64,000 nt of DNA from contig JBBCBC010000024.1 in NCBI GenBank assembly GCA_037126765.1, positions 14,233,554-14,297,553 of the forward strand, written 5' to 3'. The stretch is from Stenogyne calaminthoides (taxonomy: Eukaryota > Streptophyta > Magnoliopsida > Lamiales > Lamiaceae). A program made the position numbers and the translations under genes. Of this stretch, positions 34,276-44,485 are shown piece by piece. Each line of letters opens with the position of its first letter. Within the stretch, counting starts at the first letter, position 1. Under the pieces are notes generated by a model, which was given only the letters and a program-made list of their open reading frames with translations, was not told the origin of the DNA and did no database searches.

Positions 34276-35099
34276 GACATCATTGTAGTCCTCATATTCA
34301 TCAGTAGTAGCCACATTAGCACGATCCTCTTGCTAGTTATTATTAGGTTTTGTGTTCTTCCTAGACTTAGTGCATTCCTTGATCATATGACTAGGATCAC
34401 CACAATTATAGCACTTCCTAATCCAACGAGGTTTTGACTTACTACTAGATTCATCATTCTCATTATTAGAATTGTCGTACTTCTTACCACTCTTCCCTCT
34501 AACATGCATAACCTCACCGAAGGACTCTTACTCCCATTATGTTTTAAATTCAATTTCTTACTCATTAAGACCATTTACCACAATGCCAAGCGCCACATAA
34601 TCTCTTCCATACTTTATAGCAGTTTCAAAATCATTATAAGAGTCAGGAATGACATTTAACAAAACAAAGGGAGAATATTCATCAATATGCTTATCACCAG
34701 TCAACTTAATATCCTGAATCAATTTAGTAAACACATCCAAATTATCTTCAATATCACGATTCAAATCAAGCTTAAAAAGAAAGAATTTTTCAAGAAGGAA
34801 GAGTTTACTAGGCAACGAAGTATCAGTGCACAGCTCTGCCAATTTGTCTCATAACTCCTTAACAAAGTCCATAACACCTACATTCCTAAGCACATAATCA
34901 GATAAATGCAAGGTGATAGCAGATAAAGCAAGTTCATTGATTTCCTTCTTTTTATCAGCAGTATCAGAGGAAGCATAAGATTCATCAATAGCCTTAAACA
35001 CACGTTGTTGATCAAAACACACTTCATTTTTTATTTCCACATACTGAAATAAGTTTTTCCATCAAAAGATTGCATGCCAAAAGAGTAGGTCGAAGCCAT
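34276..35099 (-). pseudogene. E element: copia gag
   Basis: The gag starts at ATG 35099 with the typical SFGMQSFDGKTYFSMWKIKN motif. It runs through LHLSDYVLRNVG (stop near 34850), then LCTDTSLPSKLFLLEKFFLFK and DNLDVFTKLIQDIKLTGD. It ends in an intact zinc knuckle CYNCGDPSHMIKEC (CX2CX4HX4C) at about 34375-34420. Three in-frame stops interrupt it. By analogy it is the nucleocapsid/capsid precursor of a copia element distinct from the others here. Confidence 0.88.
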
Positions 35100-35120
35100 A
35101 TTAGCAAAAATATTTAAAAC

Positions 35121-35258
35121 ACGTGTCCCAAACCACCAGAGGTTGCTCAAAATTGCCCAAAACAACGTCGTTTTGATGTTCTACACATGCCACCACTTTT
35201 GACTGAAATATGAAAAATACGTGTCCAAAACGACGTCGTTTTGGGCAATTTTGAGCGA
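35121..35258. repeat. Inverted repeat with ACGTCGT core, MITE-like
   Basis: The left arm at 35143-35174 (TTGCTCAAAATTGCCC...GTCGTTTT) pairs with the right arm at 35227-35258, separated by about 50 bp. Both arms carry a self-complementary AACGACGTCGTT-type core. Downstream (35310-35390) TTATGGGACCATTT is repeated twice. It is a foldback or MITE-like structure, but no TSD was found. Confidence 0.55.
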
Positions 35259-35540
35259 TCTCCGGCGTTTTGTGACTGAACTGGATTAAATTGAATTCAT
35301 ATGGGACTAAATTGGAAAATTTGATAATTATGGGACCATTTCAATAAAAGTGTAAAATTATGGGACCATTTTGGTTTAAATTCCTCTTCTTTGCCTTATC
35401 ATATACCTTAAATAGTCCATCAATATTTGAGAAATCATATATTTTGGAGATCTTCCGTGCAAGAATTTAAGAATGATCGAGTGCCAACGACATAAAACTG
35501 AGAAATGAAAGGTAAAATCGGAGTATAGACTTTACCTATA

Positions 35541-35745
35541 GTGACATGCAAATTTTCAATAATCCTTTGCATTTCTCTGCGTTTATCTACCTCCATGGAT
35601 TCAAGTATATTATTTCTCTTCGGCAATCCTTTGCATTTCTCTGCCTCCATGGATTCAAGTATATTGTTTACCTTCAATAATCTTTTGCATTTCCCTGTGT
35701 TTCTTTGCCTCCATGGATTCAAGTATATTGTTTACTTTAGTAATC
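35541..35745. repeat. Imperfect tandem repeat, about three units
   Basis: Units contain CCTTTGCATTTC...CTCTGCCTCCATGGATTC and AAGTATATTGTTTAC-like sequence, 60-80 bp each. The minus strand reads as a repeated NNILESMEAEK peptide. It may be a fragment of a repetitive gene. No gene is recognised. Confidence 0.7.
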
Positions 35746-36249
35746 CTTCGGTTTCTCCGCTTCCTCCACCACTTCCAACAATTATTTGTACTAATGCAAT
35801 TAATGATTAAGAGAAAGGGTGGGAGAGATGGATTTAAGAAAAAATCTCATCGTCTTTTTCAGTCACTTCGTGCCTAAGTTGGTTTGAGATGGGTTCCTTA
35901 GTGGAGGTGAGTTGTTTTGGCTGGATTTTCCTAAAAAAAAAACCTAAACTGAATTGGTGGTATGTACCTATGTAGCCCAACAACATTCATCATTCTTGAA
36001 TATTGTTTAGCCCAATTTTAATTTAAAAACCTTGGTGCACCCCTTCATTGCACAAACCTATTTAGCCAATACCATCTTATTATTATTTATTACATAGATT
36101 TAATTTAATTTAAATATAAAACTACACTTGACAACTAAATAGGTGACACTTGGCAGCTTGTGGTGAATGCAATTCTACTTTTATAATATAATATTTTCAT
36201 TAAGTTCTTTTTTTACACTTTAATGTTTACCTATATTCGTATATTATAT
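35746..36249. other. No feature seen
   Basis: AT-rich sequence without a plausible ORF, LTR end or repeat that I can recognise. Confidence 0.5.
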
Positions 36250-36661
36250 CATTTTTATGCTTTGACTACCATATGGTTAATATAGTAAGCCACCATATAA
36301 TCCAGTTGATTATGAGTCGATTGAAGATGGAATTTTGGATTATGAAAGATACAATCGACGGCGAGCTTGATCACGATGAGTTGGAAAATATCTTGAAGAA
36401 GAAGTGCCGAGAAATCTAGATGAACCAAACTATGAGCAAGGTACAAGTTGAATTAGATTCTTATATTTCTTTGCAAGTATTTCTTCAAAAATTATTTTAT
36501 ACTCATTGTTTATTAATTTATGAATTTTTTTAATTTTCAGATAAGGAGAATGATGTTGAAACAATTCCAAATGGAGAAATTGAAACTTTTGGTAGTCAAA
36601 TTGGTGTTGGTTGTAGTAGTTCCAATAACATGATGGAAAAAGATAGGGATAACTGGGATTG
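36250..36661 (+). pseudogene. Possible hAT transposase C-terminal fragment
   Basis: In shifting frames the plus strand reads NPVDYESI, then DGELDHDELENIL, EEEVPRNLDEPNYEQ, a GT...AG-bounded gap (36442-36540), and DKENDVETIPNGEIE ending in NWD and a stop. The D-E-rich tail resembles the end of plant hAT-type transposases, from family memory only. The hAT-like terminal repeat 300 bp downstream supports this. It could also be a broken exon of an unrelated gene. Confidence 0.35.
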
Positions 36662-36869
36662 ATTGTGATTCATTATTGCTATTTACTAGGAGTCATTTTG
36701 AATTGTAGTTTGGAGTTGATTATCAAAACAATGTGCATGACAAGTACATTCACATGAATTTGATCTGATTACTTTTTTACTATTATATTTGATGATATGC
36801 ATGTTTTTTTAGAGATATGTCCATTTCACTTTATAGTTTTATGCAATTTTTTGTCATAAAATTCAATTT

Positions 36870-36930
36870 GATGATATATATATATATAATATAAATAATA
36901 CAATATATATGTGTATATAAATAAATATCC
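36870..36930. repeat. AT microsatellite
   Basis: (AT)n and ATATA-rich tract. Confidence 0.8.
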
Positions 36931-36944
36931 GAGTAATCCAATTT

Positions 36945-37026
36945 TTTTAAAACGGTTCAACCGGTTGAACTAGTGACCCAGTTCATTATCCAGTTCGATG
37001 TCCAGTCCGGTTTTAAAAGCATTGGT
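36945..37026. mobile_element. hAT/MITE terminal sequence
   Basis: AAAACGGTTCAACCGGTTGAAC...GTCCGGTTTTAAAAGCATTG. This style of sequence (CAATGTTTTAAAACCGG reading inward) is common at the ends of plant hAT elements and their MITEs. Confidence 0.5.
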
Positions 37027-37482
37027 TCAACATTGATTCCCCCAGAAGAAATATGTAACTCTTCTACAGTTGGCTCGGTTTCTGTCCCTTGATGTTTGGT
37101 TGAGGTTTCTCCATCATAGTGCTCCTCAATCTGATTTCTGGTAGCATGGCTAGCATCGTCTTTTTCCGCCCAATTCATCAAATAGGAAATTTAGGAGTCT
37201 CGATCTTGTACTTCCTTTGTGACCCTCAATGGCTTTGGTCAAGTTAGCAAGATGATCTCAAATAGTTAACACATCAGCCATCGTAACTGAACTTGTGCTT
37301 GAAGTTGAAAATGATCGAGGAGTGGAACTTGTTGAGTCATATTCATCACTTATAGCAATGTGAGGGTTGGCTCCTGAAGAAGGGCCAAAACTTAATCTTC
37401 TTGACATACTCCGAGTAACAACATTAGCCTCTAAAGTGTCTGAAGAACTAAACTTGATGTAGAAGATCTTACGAGAAGACAT
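37027..37482 (-). pseudogene. F element: Ty3/gypsy-type gag N-terminus
   Basis: The ORF starts at ATG 37482 (SSRKIFYIKFSSS, VTRSMSRRLSFG), continues to TMADVLTI and a stop, then reads DHLANLTKAIEGHKGS, a helix typical of the start of plant gypsy gag. Further downstream are NWAEKDDASHATR and HYDGETSTKHQ. A gypsy-like PBS and an LTR lie directly upstream. The rest of the element is missing, ending against the hAT-like sequence. Confidence 0.55.
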
Positions 37483-37531
37483 GTTGATGATCTGAAGCTT
37501 TCTTTAGAAGAGAAGAGATGAGAGGTAGAGT

Positions 37532-37552
37532 AGTCCCACTGGGCGTGCCAAA
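37532..37552 (-). promoter_or_regulatory. F primer-binding site
   Basis: The minus strand reads TTTGGCACGCCCAGTGGGAC just past the LTR end. Sequences of this form are common at plant gypsy PBSs. The cognate tRNA is not identified here. Confidence 0.5.
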
Positions 37553-37554
37553 TT

Positions 37555-38576
37555 TGTAAGTACAATTCTCGTGAATTTGATATAAAACATGAAAATGTTT
37601 TACAAGTTATTTCTTCGAATTTAAAGTATTGAATTTAGTGAATTCAATCTCTGGTTTATTCCTCTGATTCTTCTCTTTATTGACGTTGACCTTGACTTGG
37701 ATGGGTTTGTTGAGAAATCTTTGTCTTGATCTTGTCTGGAATTGAAGTTGAGGGATTTGAAACGTTAATCCAAGGACTTGACATCTTATTTTGGATTGAA
37801 CATGACTTTTGAAGACCTTATGAATGAAGGCATTTGACTTCGATGAAGAACGATATTTGGATCTTCGATTGCTTAATGAAGATCTTCAAATCTTCAAGGG
37901 ACGAACAAAGAATGCATTTGGAGAAACGCTGAATTGGAGGAGTTTTGAGCCTTGATCTCGAATCGAATCTCATTTCTGGACGGTTCCCGTGAAGAACACT
38001 TTGAAGTTGATTAACTTCAAATCTTCAAAGGCTGGATGAAGAACAACTTTGAAGAAACGTCTTATCAGAGGGGCTCAACACCTTGATCTCTGATCAGTGT
38101 TGGATGCTTTGCACGAAGAATGCCATGGAGTTGCTTCGAATCTTAGAGAATGATTGGAAAGAATTATGAGCTCTTCTCGTCTTGCTTGTCTGAAGATCGT
38201 CATTTGTAATGATTGAATGAACGAGTGTGGACCCCTAGGGGTGCCAAAATTTCCCTTGTTGAGGTTTCACATGGTGGCCTCTAGTTGATTAGAATGATTT
38301 AAATGGTGTAATTAAACAAATCATTAATTTGATTGATTTATCATTAATTTTCGTATATTTAAGACGAAATATCAGTCCGATTCTCCACATACGAGTGTTC
38401 GGTTACCTGTAAAATTTGATTGGCTTGTACCGTGCATATATTAAATATCAATAATTATTTAATTTTGAGAATTAATTTATTAAATTCTCATTATGAATAG
38501 TTGATTTTATTTAATATTAATATGTGATTTGTACACATGTTGCCATTTAATTGGGTGCAAATTTGATTTTCTTACA
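37555..38576 (-). repeat. F 5' LTR (probable)
   Basis: In element orientation it begins TGTAAGAAAATC (38576) and ends GTACTTACA (37555), giving the short inverted ends TGTAAG/CTTACA over 1022 bp. It contains repeated TCTTCAAATCTTCAA motifs. The partner LTR is absent. A PBS and gag follow it in the right order. Confidence 0.55.
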
Positions 38577-39000
38577 ACCCCAACCAAAAAACAAAAATTC
38601 ACACTCTACAAACTCACATCCCCACACTTAAACAAGAGTTTATCGTCAAGCATGAAAACTACGAGACATGATAGCAAGCAATTGCAAAGGAGTGAAATAC
38701 ATAGAAGTGAACGAATTTATCTGATTTCAAGGATCTGCCGGAGTGAGGACTGTGAATGAGAAGTGATTGTGAGATGTTAGCAAACAACGCTAAGAGAGCA
38801 TATGCTGGCTTGCTCAAATTAACTTGTAAGTTTAAGAGGAAGAACAACACACTAGAAAGCAAATTAAAGACAAGATATGAAAAGAAAGACAAAGAAAAAA
38901 TAAAATTAAAACAGTGGGTTGCCTCTCAATCAACATCTTTTCTTAACGTCGTTGGCTCGACATTCAACTTCTGTTTCACGTTATAGGGAGTAGAATAATT
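38577..39000. other. Gypsy-like non-coding remnant
   Basis: Contains CTCACATCCCCACACTTAAAC and AACGTCGTTGGCTCGACA, which recall non-coding segments of plant gypsy elements. No ORF is supported. Confidence 0.3.
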
Positions 39001-39108
39001 TGTTGGGGATATACTGGAAAGTATGCTCTTACTTTGTATAACCAAACTGAATTCCTGTCTTATTTACTGAAATTAAATTATTTATCATTGTTGCTTTAAA
39101 TATGAATG
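39001..39108 (+). repeat. Head of a D-type LTR joined to the B1 3' LTR
   Basis: TGTTGGGGATATACTGG...AAATATGAATGAA follows the start of the D 5' LTR (44486-44600). It is then joined at AATGAA to B-type LTR sequence equivalent to 27950 of the B1 5' LTR. Confidence 0.85.
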
Positions 39109-39368
39109 AAGGAAGATATCACAATAGCCCATATTTCAGTTACAGGAAGTTGCACGTTTCTCACAATGTACCTCATATATTGAGAATGACTGATTTATTG
39201 TCTAGGGTTCAATTAAGGCCGTTAATTTGACTAATCACTCGATATACAAGGGCTTATGGGTCACACAACAAGTAATGGTTGTTTACTAATTCTAGTTGGT
39301 TGATTAAATATTATATTGGATATTTATATTTAATTTATGGAGAATATAATAATAATTATATTTAGAAT
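39109..39368 (+). repeat. B1 3' LTR, middle piece
   Basis: GGAAGATATCACAATAGCCC... matches 27955-28210 of the 5' LTR. The first 800 bp of the LTR are missing. C interrupts it at 39368. Confidence 0.92.
39364..39368. repeat. Left target-site duplication of C (AGAAT)
   Basis: It is repeated at 41319-41323. The intact target AGAATTAATTATTATT is visible in the B1 5' LTR near 28208. Confidence 0.92.
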
Positions 39369-39534
39369 TGTTGGGAGATGAATTTAATAAAGATATATGA
39401 TTTTGATTTGATCCCAAAACCCCTGAGTATGACATGTTCATAATGATCTTGATAAGTTGAGTCAGGATTCAGTTTTAGAGTATTCAGGATATTATCTGCA
39501 AAATGTATAGTCAGCAGATATAGTTCAGGATAGG

Positions 39535-39760
39535 TTCTGAAGACTCTGAAGACTCAGTAGGATACTGAGGAACTGAAGACTCAACATGAAGATTCAGTAT
39601 CAGTCAGTATGTCTCAGAAGACTCTGAAGACTCAGAAGACCCTGAAGACTCAGAAGACTCTGAAGACGCAAGACTGAAGACTGAAGATTGAAGATCAAGA
39701 ATACTGAAGGCACAGTAATTACTGAAGACTCAGTAAGGTACTGAATGCTCAGTATGAACC
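39535..39760 (+). repeat. GAAGACTC/CTGAAGACTCAG repeats in C
   Basis: About fifteen near-copies of GAAGACTC or AGAAGACTC lie upstream of the C TATA box. The same motif, in element orientation, is present in the A-family LTRs (for example 3010-3075). Confidence 0.8.
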
Positions 39761-40504
39761 TGAATGTTCCGAGGCACTGGATATATCTATCTGAAGGATG
39801 CAATACTGAGAAGATCGCGATTCCTTAGAAAATAGATATTTGCCAAGACATTCAAATGCAGACAAAAGGAACTAAGTCAGAAGTGTTGTTAAGGTTATAT
39901 CAAACTCAGAGTTTGTAACCAAAAGAGCCGTTGAAAGTGTCTATCTTCAACTGGAGAAAAAAGTCAAAAAGAGGAAGACGACACTGTACCATACTGACAC
40001 TGACAGTGACAGGTCGCTGAAAAGGATGTCAGATGTACAAAAGTTCCAGACTGCAAAAAGTGAAGACCGGCTACATGAAAGGCTATTGCCTAAAACATGT
40101 TAGGGAGTTTCAAACCCTAAATATAGCCGTTTCTCACACACCATAAGAGGGAACTCACGAAGCTATCTCTCCAACGGATAGTTTTCAAGAGTGACCTTGG
40201 TGTATGCCTATAAATACTGGTGACCCTCTACATTGTAAGGTTACGGGAAATTTATACGCAACTCAAGAGCTCAAACTTATTCTTGCAAAAGTTAAAGCAC
40301 TCGAAAAACTTAGAATTTCCCAAGTGCTTCTATATTGAAGAGAGCTCACTATACTAAGCCTAGTTTGATAAGAATTATCCGAAGCTTAGTCGAGATATCC
40401 TAACCCTTTGAATTGTGCTTCATTGTAAAGGATATCTCATCCTAGTTGGAAACCAACCGAGAAACCCCAAACCCTTGAGAAGGTAGTTGGAGTGTGTTTG
40501 TTGG

Positions 40505-40740
40505 TGAGTAGAGTTGTAAAGAGTTAGTAAACTACACGGAGTAGTCAGAAAACTCTAGAGGAGAAGTTAGTAAGCTACAGGGGTAGCCTGAAAGCTTGTT
40601 TGTGTTTGAGTAAGTAAACTACAGAGGTAGTCAGAAAGCTCAAAGTCGGGTTGAGTAAGTAAACTACGTGGAGTAGTCAGAAAACTCAGGGCTGGGTTGA
40701 GTAAGTAAACTACGCGAGGTAGTCAGAAAGCTCAGAAGTG
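40505..40740 (+). repeat. Tandem repeat in C downstream of TATA
   Basis: Five imperfect units of AGTAAACTACGTGGAGTAGT-CAGAAA with spacing of 45-60 bp. They lie in the presumed R/U5 part of the LTR. Confidence 0.8.
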
Positions 40741-41318
40741 TTTAGTGAATTTCTCTGAGGATCAGAGAGAGTGGATGTAGGAGCTTGAGTCTCTGAACCA
40801 CTATAATTGCTGTGTTCTTTATTGCTTTCCTTATCTCATGTTAACTTGTTGCATTGACTTGATTTTGAAAGCATACTTTTCAATCGATATTCGGTTGGAA
40901 TCAATCCAATTGAAGTTGCATGTAATTGAATCACAAACAATCACTAATTCATAAAGGAAAGGTTTTCAAAAAAGCTTAAAAGCAGTATAAACTAAAGGGC
41001 CAACCATTCCATACGGTCGAGTAGCTAGAAAGATAGTTACCAAACCGAACTCTCTTACGAGGATTCATAAGTTAGTTATCGATCCAAGCAACTCGGGATC
41101 TCGACACTCGGGACTCGGTTAGGATTATTTGAGGTTTACAAAAGCATTTCGGGATCAACGCCTTTAGTAGACTTTGACTCAGAGCGATCTGTGCTTCTCA
41201 GAACCTAATCTTCAGGATTATCTGACCCAAGCTGACCAGAAACAAAAAGTTTTAAAAACACTGAACACGTGTATTCCCCCCCATACACGTGTAAGACTCG
41301 TTTGCACCGGGACCAACA

Positions 41319-41838
41319 AGAATTAATTATTATTACTATTTAATTAGATTAGATTTAATTAAATAGGATTCTCAATAATAATATATGGAATATTATTATG
41401 GGATTTGATATATATGGAATCAAATCCGTAGAGATTTGATATACATGGAAATCAAATCCGTAGAGATTTTGTATATGGGAATTAAATCTATGAGATTTAA
41501 TTTACAAGATTAGGGATTTTATTTCCTAATTAGGTTAGCTTAAGATTTAAGCTAGGTCTCCCCTATATATATGAGCTTTTGGGAATTCATAACATAAGAC
41601 TTCATATTTTTTGTCCATAAAATATCCAAGTTAGATTTTCCTAGCAAATTCATCTCGGGGTTTCAATGCTGGAAGATCTGTGCGAGTTAGTAAACGACTG
41701 TTACGTGGATACCATAGTTGAGGAATCTTCTGTTTATGTTTACTCGTATTTAATTATGCAATTAATTGTTCGTTGTTGGTGAACTGTTTATTTTCGCTGC
41801 GCATGTATTACGTGTTTATGTGCCTCTAAATTCCAATA
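41319..41838 (+). repeat. B1 3' LTR, distal piece
   Basis: It continues the B1 LTR from the C insertion to ...CTCTAAATTCCAATA, with the last CA changed to TA. It is followed by the TTTCT TSD at 41839-41843. Confidence 0.92.
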
Positions 41839-41843
41839 TTTCT

Positions 41844-43071
41844 ATCTTGGTGTTGTTGCTCTCTTCTGTTTCGCTTTAATTCTCTCTCCTTTGGAGTCAG
41901 GTCAAGGCAATCAACACTGTAGTGAGCTGGTTTCTGACAATTGAAGCATACTCTAGACTCTCCAGAATTTCTTCTGTTGGGTGAGTCATTTCTCCGATAT
42001 GAACTGTCAGGAGATTTTCCAGTTTGCCTGTAATCAGAACTTCTTCGATTTGATCTATCATCTCGTCTATCGTCCTTTCCATCATCTCTCTTATCTTCTC
42101 TGTGATCGTCTCTTCGATCATCTCTTCAGTCATCAGAATAATTTCTTTTCTTGTTATCTATCGGTAGATCTCCTATCTCTTCCTCTGCTGTTCTGATAGT
42201 CTCAATAAAATTTCCGATACTTTCCCATTTGAACATTTTATCGTTCAAGTTTCCTGGTTAGCAGTTAATCTGTTCAGTCTGACTGATGATGTTTCCAACT
42301 GGTTCACCAGATCGTGAATTGCTACTAGTTGCCTGAAATGCAACAGCTTTTGTCGTACTCGATGTAGCTTCAGTAGGAACTTCATCATCTTCTCGTCCTC
42401 TTGCAATTAGATCAAATTCGTGAGCTTTCAGACTTAAAAACATGTTGCTCGATTTCATTTTTGCAATGTCCAGAAAATCTTTAATTACAGTGACTTTCAT
42501 ATCCCATTCCTTGGCCAGGGACCTCAAAATCTTGTAGTTGATATCTTTGTCTGACATTACTCGTCCTAGGTCACGAAGTCTGTTGACTCATTGAGTAATC
42601 CTTCAATCAAGCTGATTGATAGATTCATTATGCAATTTGAGCTTTTCAAATTTTACCAGCTCATGCTTGGAGTCTGCTATCCTTAATCAGGTCATTACCT
42701 TCACAGATTTCAGCAAGAGTATCCCATACCACTTTAGCAGTCTTCAGATACTTGACCTTTTCACGCGTAGTTTTGTCCAATGTCTTCATTATGAGATGTC
42801 TGGCAACTCTATCCAGATTGGACAACTTCCTTTCATCGGCGTCCAGCAGAGAAGGACTCTTTCTGATCCTTGCTCCAGTAGGATGATTTGGATCACGATC
42901 AGCTCCTTCACCTGGATTGGTGTAGTAGATGATGATTGGTCCTTGTTCAAGAACTTCCTACATCCGGTTGCTTATAAAACCCAGATGTTCGCACATTTAG
43001 ATTGTCTAGTCGGCATACTCATCGAAAGAGAACTTTGGCAGATCATGGTTCATTCCTATAGTGTTATCCAT
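41844..43071 (-). pseudogene. A1 gag: capsid region and zinc knuckle
   Basis: Gag starts at ATG 43071 (DNTIGMNHDLPKFSFDEYADWT). It continues through IMKTLDKTTREKVKYLKTAKVVWDTLAEI (42720-42800), NYKILRSLAKEWDMKVTVIKDFLDI and LFLSLKAHEF-type sequence (42430-42560), and a long Arg/Asp-rich tract. It ends in an intact zinc knuckle CFNCQKPAHYSVDC (41885-41950, CX2CX4HX4C). There are several stops and frameshifts (near 43000, 42950, 42690). The frame is cut by B1 at 41843 and the C-terminal extension continues at 27141. Confidence 0.9.
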
Positions 43072-43194
43072 GCTGACTATGTGAGTTGAAAACAGATGAG
43101 TTTTAAAAACAAGTTTCTCAAGATCTGTTCAAGTGACCACAATGGTTCTTCCTCAAGAGCCGATGATACTCAAAGCCTGTGGTCCGTAGAACCA

Positions 43195-43208
43195 CTGATT
43201 TGATACCA
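43195..43208 (-). promoter_or_regulatory. A1 primer-binding site
   Basis: The minus strand reads AGTGGTATCAAATCAG next to the LTR end. Only the first eight bases match the usual TGGTATCAGAGC, so the site is decayed. Confidence 0.75.
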
Positions 43209-43210
43209 CT

Positions 43211-44485
43211 TGTAGGTCCCGAATGAGTTTTAGTGAGGCAGAAGTCTAGAGGGGAGGGGTGAATAAACTTCTGAAACTTTTCGTGAGATCAGGTGTGAAT
43301 TGAAAGTTTCCCGATCAGAGTGCGAGTGAATCAGTATGGACTGATATCCAACTTACTGATCGCTTGGGAGCAGATCAGTTCGGTGTCTATCAGCTTAACT
43401 GAATGTCCAGAAGATAAGATTAACCCGTATGAAAAACAAGTTTACCAAATCAGATTCTAAGTTTTCTGAAACAGATCAAATGATGAAGTGTTAAACTGAT
43501 CAGATCAACTGCTTGATGTAGATCTGATCCATACTTAGAATATGCATGTTAACTTTTAACAAGTAGTAGTGTGCAGGTAGTGTAAAACAAATAAAGCACA
43601 CAAGATTTATAGTGCTTCGGACAACTTGTCCTACGTCCACTCTTCCCTATCAGCAGGGGCACCAACTAACCAACTGGACTTAGATTAATGTGTTAGTCCA
43701 ACACAGTACAACAGATGTTTCAAGAGTTCTCACTCAACCAATCCTAGAAATCAGAACTAGAAACCCTAGTCTGAAATCTTGTTATACAAACTTAACCTAA
43801 CACTTGGTTTGGGTATAAGATTTGAGTTGTTCCAACTGTAATTCTATCCTAGTATTTGAGTAGCATAAAGCTAAAGGATAAGAATTCTTTCTAAGAACTA
43901 TGGGATGAACACTTAGAAATATTCTTGAGTTCTTGGTGTTCTTTGTGCGGAAATAACTTGTGTTTAAGCTTGAGTATAATTTCCATAACCTTATTCTGAA
44001 GGTTTAATCTCATATATATAGGCAAGAAATCAAATTAGTCGTTGGAGAGCAATTCAATTTTTGGTCTATTTAAGGTAGGTATGTAGGTCTGATTTGACTT
44101 ACTCAGAGGCGGCATGGCAAAATGTGTGCTTCGTCGTCCTTTATAGATTTTTTAACTCTGAACTGCTTTGTCCTGCAATATCAGTTCCGCACGTACGTGT
44201 CTCACTCTCATTGGTTGTTAAGTACACTTTTTTGGCGCTTGATTCACCAACTTAGGTTGACATTCTTCTTGTCTGTTAGACTTGTACGCCTTGAGTAAAT
44301 ACTTGCGTGTTACCTGATTGAACTGACCTGCTCAATTACAACTGACTTGATCAGTTACAACTGATCTGTCTACCTGGTTGAGTCTTCTGATGTAAGTTGT
44401 CTTAGCTCAACTTACTGTCTCATCTGGTGTTCTTCTGATGTAGGTCTTCATAAGGTCTTCTGGTCTTCAAGTCTTCTGAGTCTTT
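43211..44485 (-). repeat. A1 5' LTR, piece 1
   Basis: TGTAGGTCCCGAATGAG... to the D insertion (the last five bases are the TCTTT TSD). It matches 1846-3060 of the 3' LTR. The piece from 51570 completes it. Confidence 0.95.
44481..44485. repeat. Left target-site duplication of D (TCTTT)
   Basis: It is repeated at 51565-51569. The uninterrupted LTR site in the 3' copy is near 3060. Confidence 0.88.

Larger units (their letters stand above)
39369..41318. mobile_element. C: solo LTR, 1950 bp
   Basis: The ends TGTTGG...CCAACA and the AGAAT TSD define one LTR without internal region, the product expected from recombination between two LTRs. It has TATA CTATAAATAC at 40208 on the plus strand. There is a GAAGACTC-rich block at 39535-39760 and a repeated GTAAGTAAACTAC...GTAGTCAGAAA block at 40510-40740. 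No coding region is seen. Confidence 0.9.
27147..41838 (+). mobile_element. B1: Angela/Tork-like copia element, same family as B2, gutted and reinvaded
   Basis: The 5' LTR is 27147-28710 and the PBS follows at 28712. Degraded gag is 30587-31260, protease to integrase is 31310-32706, and the distal 3' LTR is 39109-39368 plus 41319-41838. The TSD is TTTCT. RT and RNase H are missing. The part from 32707 to 39108 is a patchwork of other repeats. The 3' LTR is split by solo LTR C. Confidence 0.88.

Noticed and set aside
34047..34307. 86-codon Lys/Gln/Thr-rich ORF
   Set aside because: It is a translation of a CA/AAGA simple repeat on the strand opposite E gag.
40505..40740. CRISPR-like regular repeats
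   Set aside because: Plant nuclear context, the repeats are imperfect, and they lie inside an LTR with a clear TSD.
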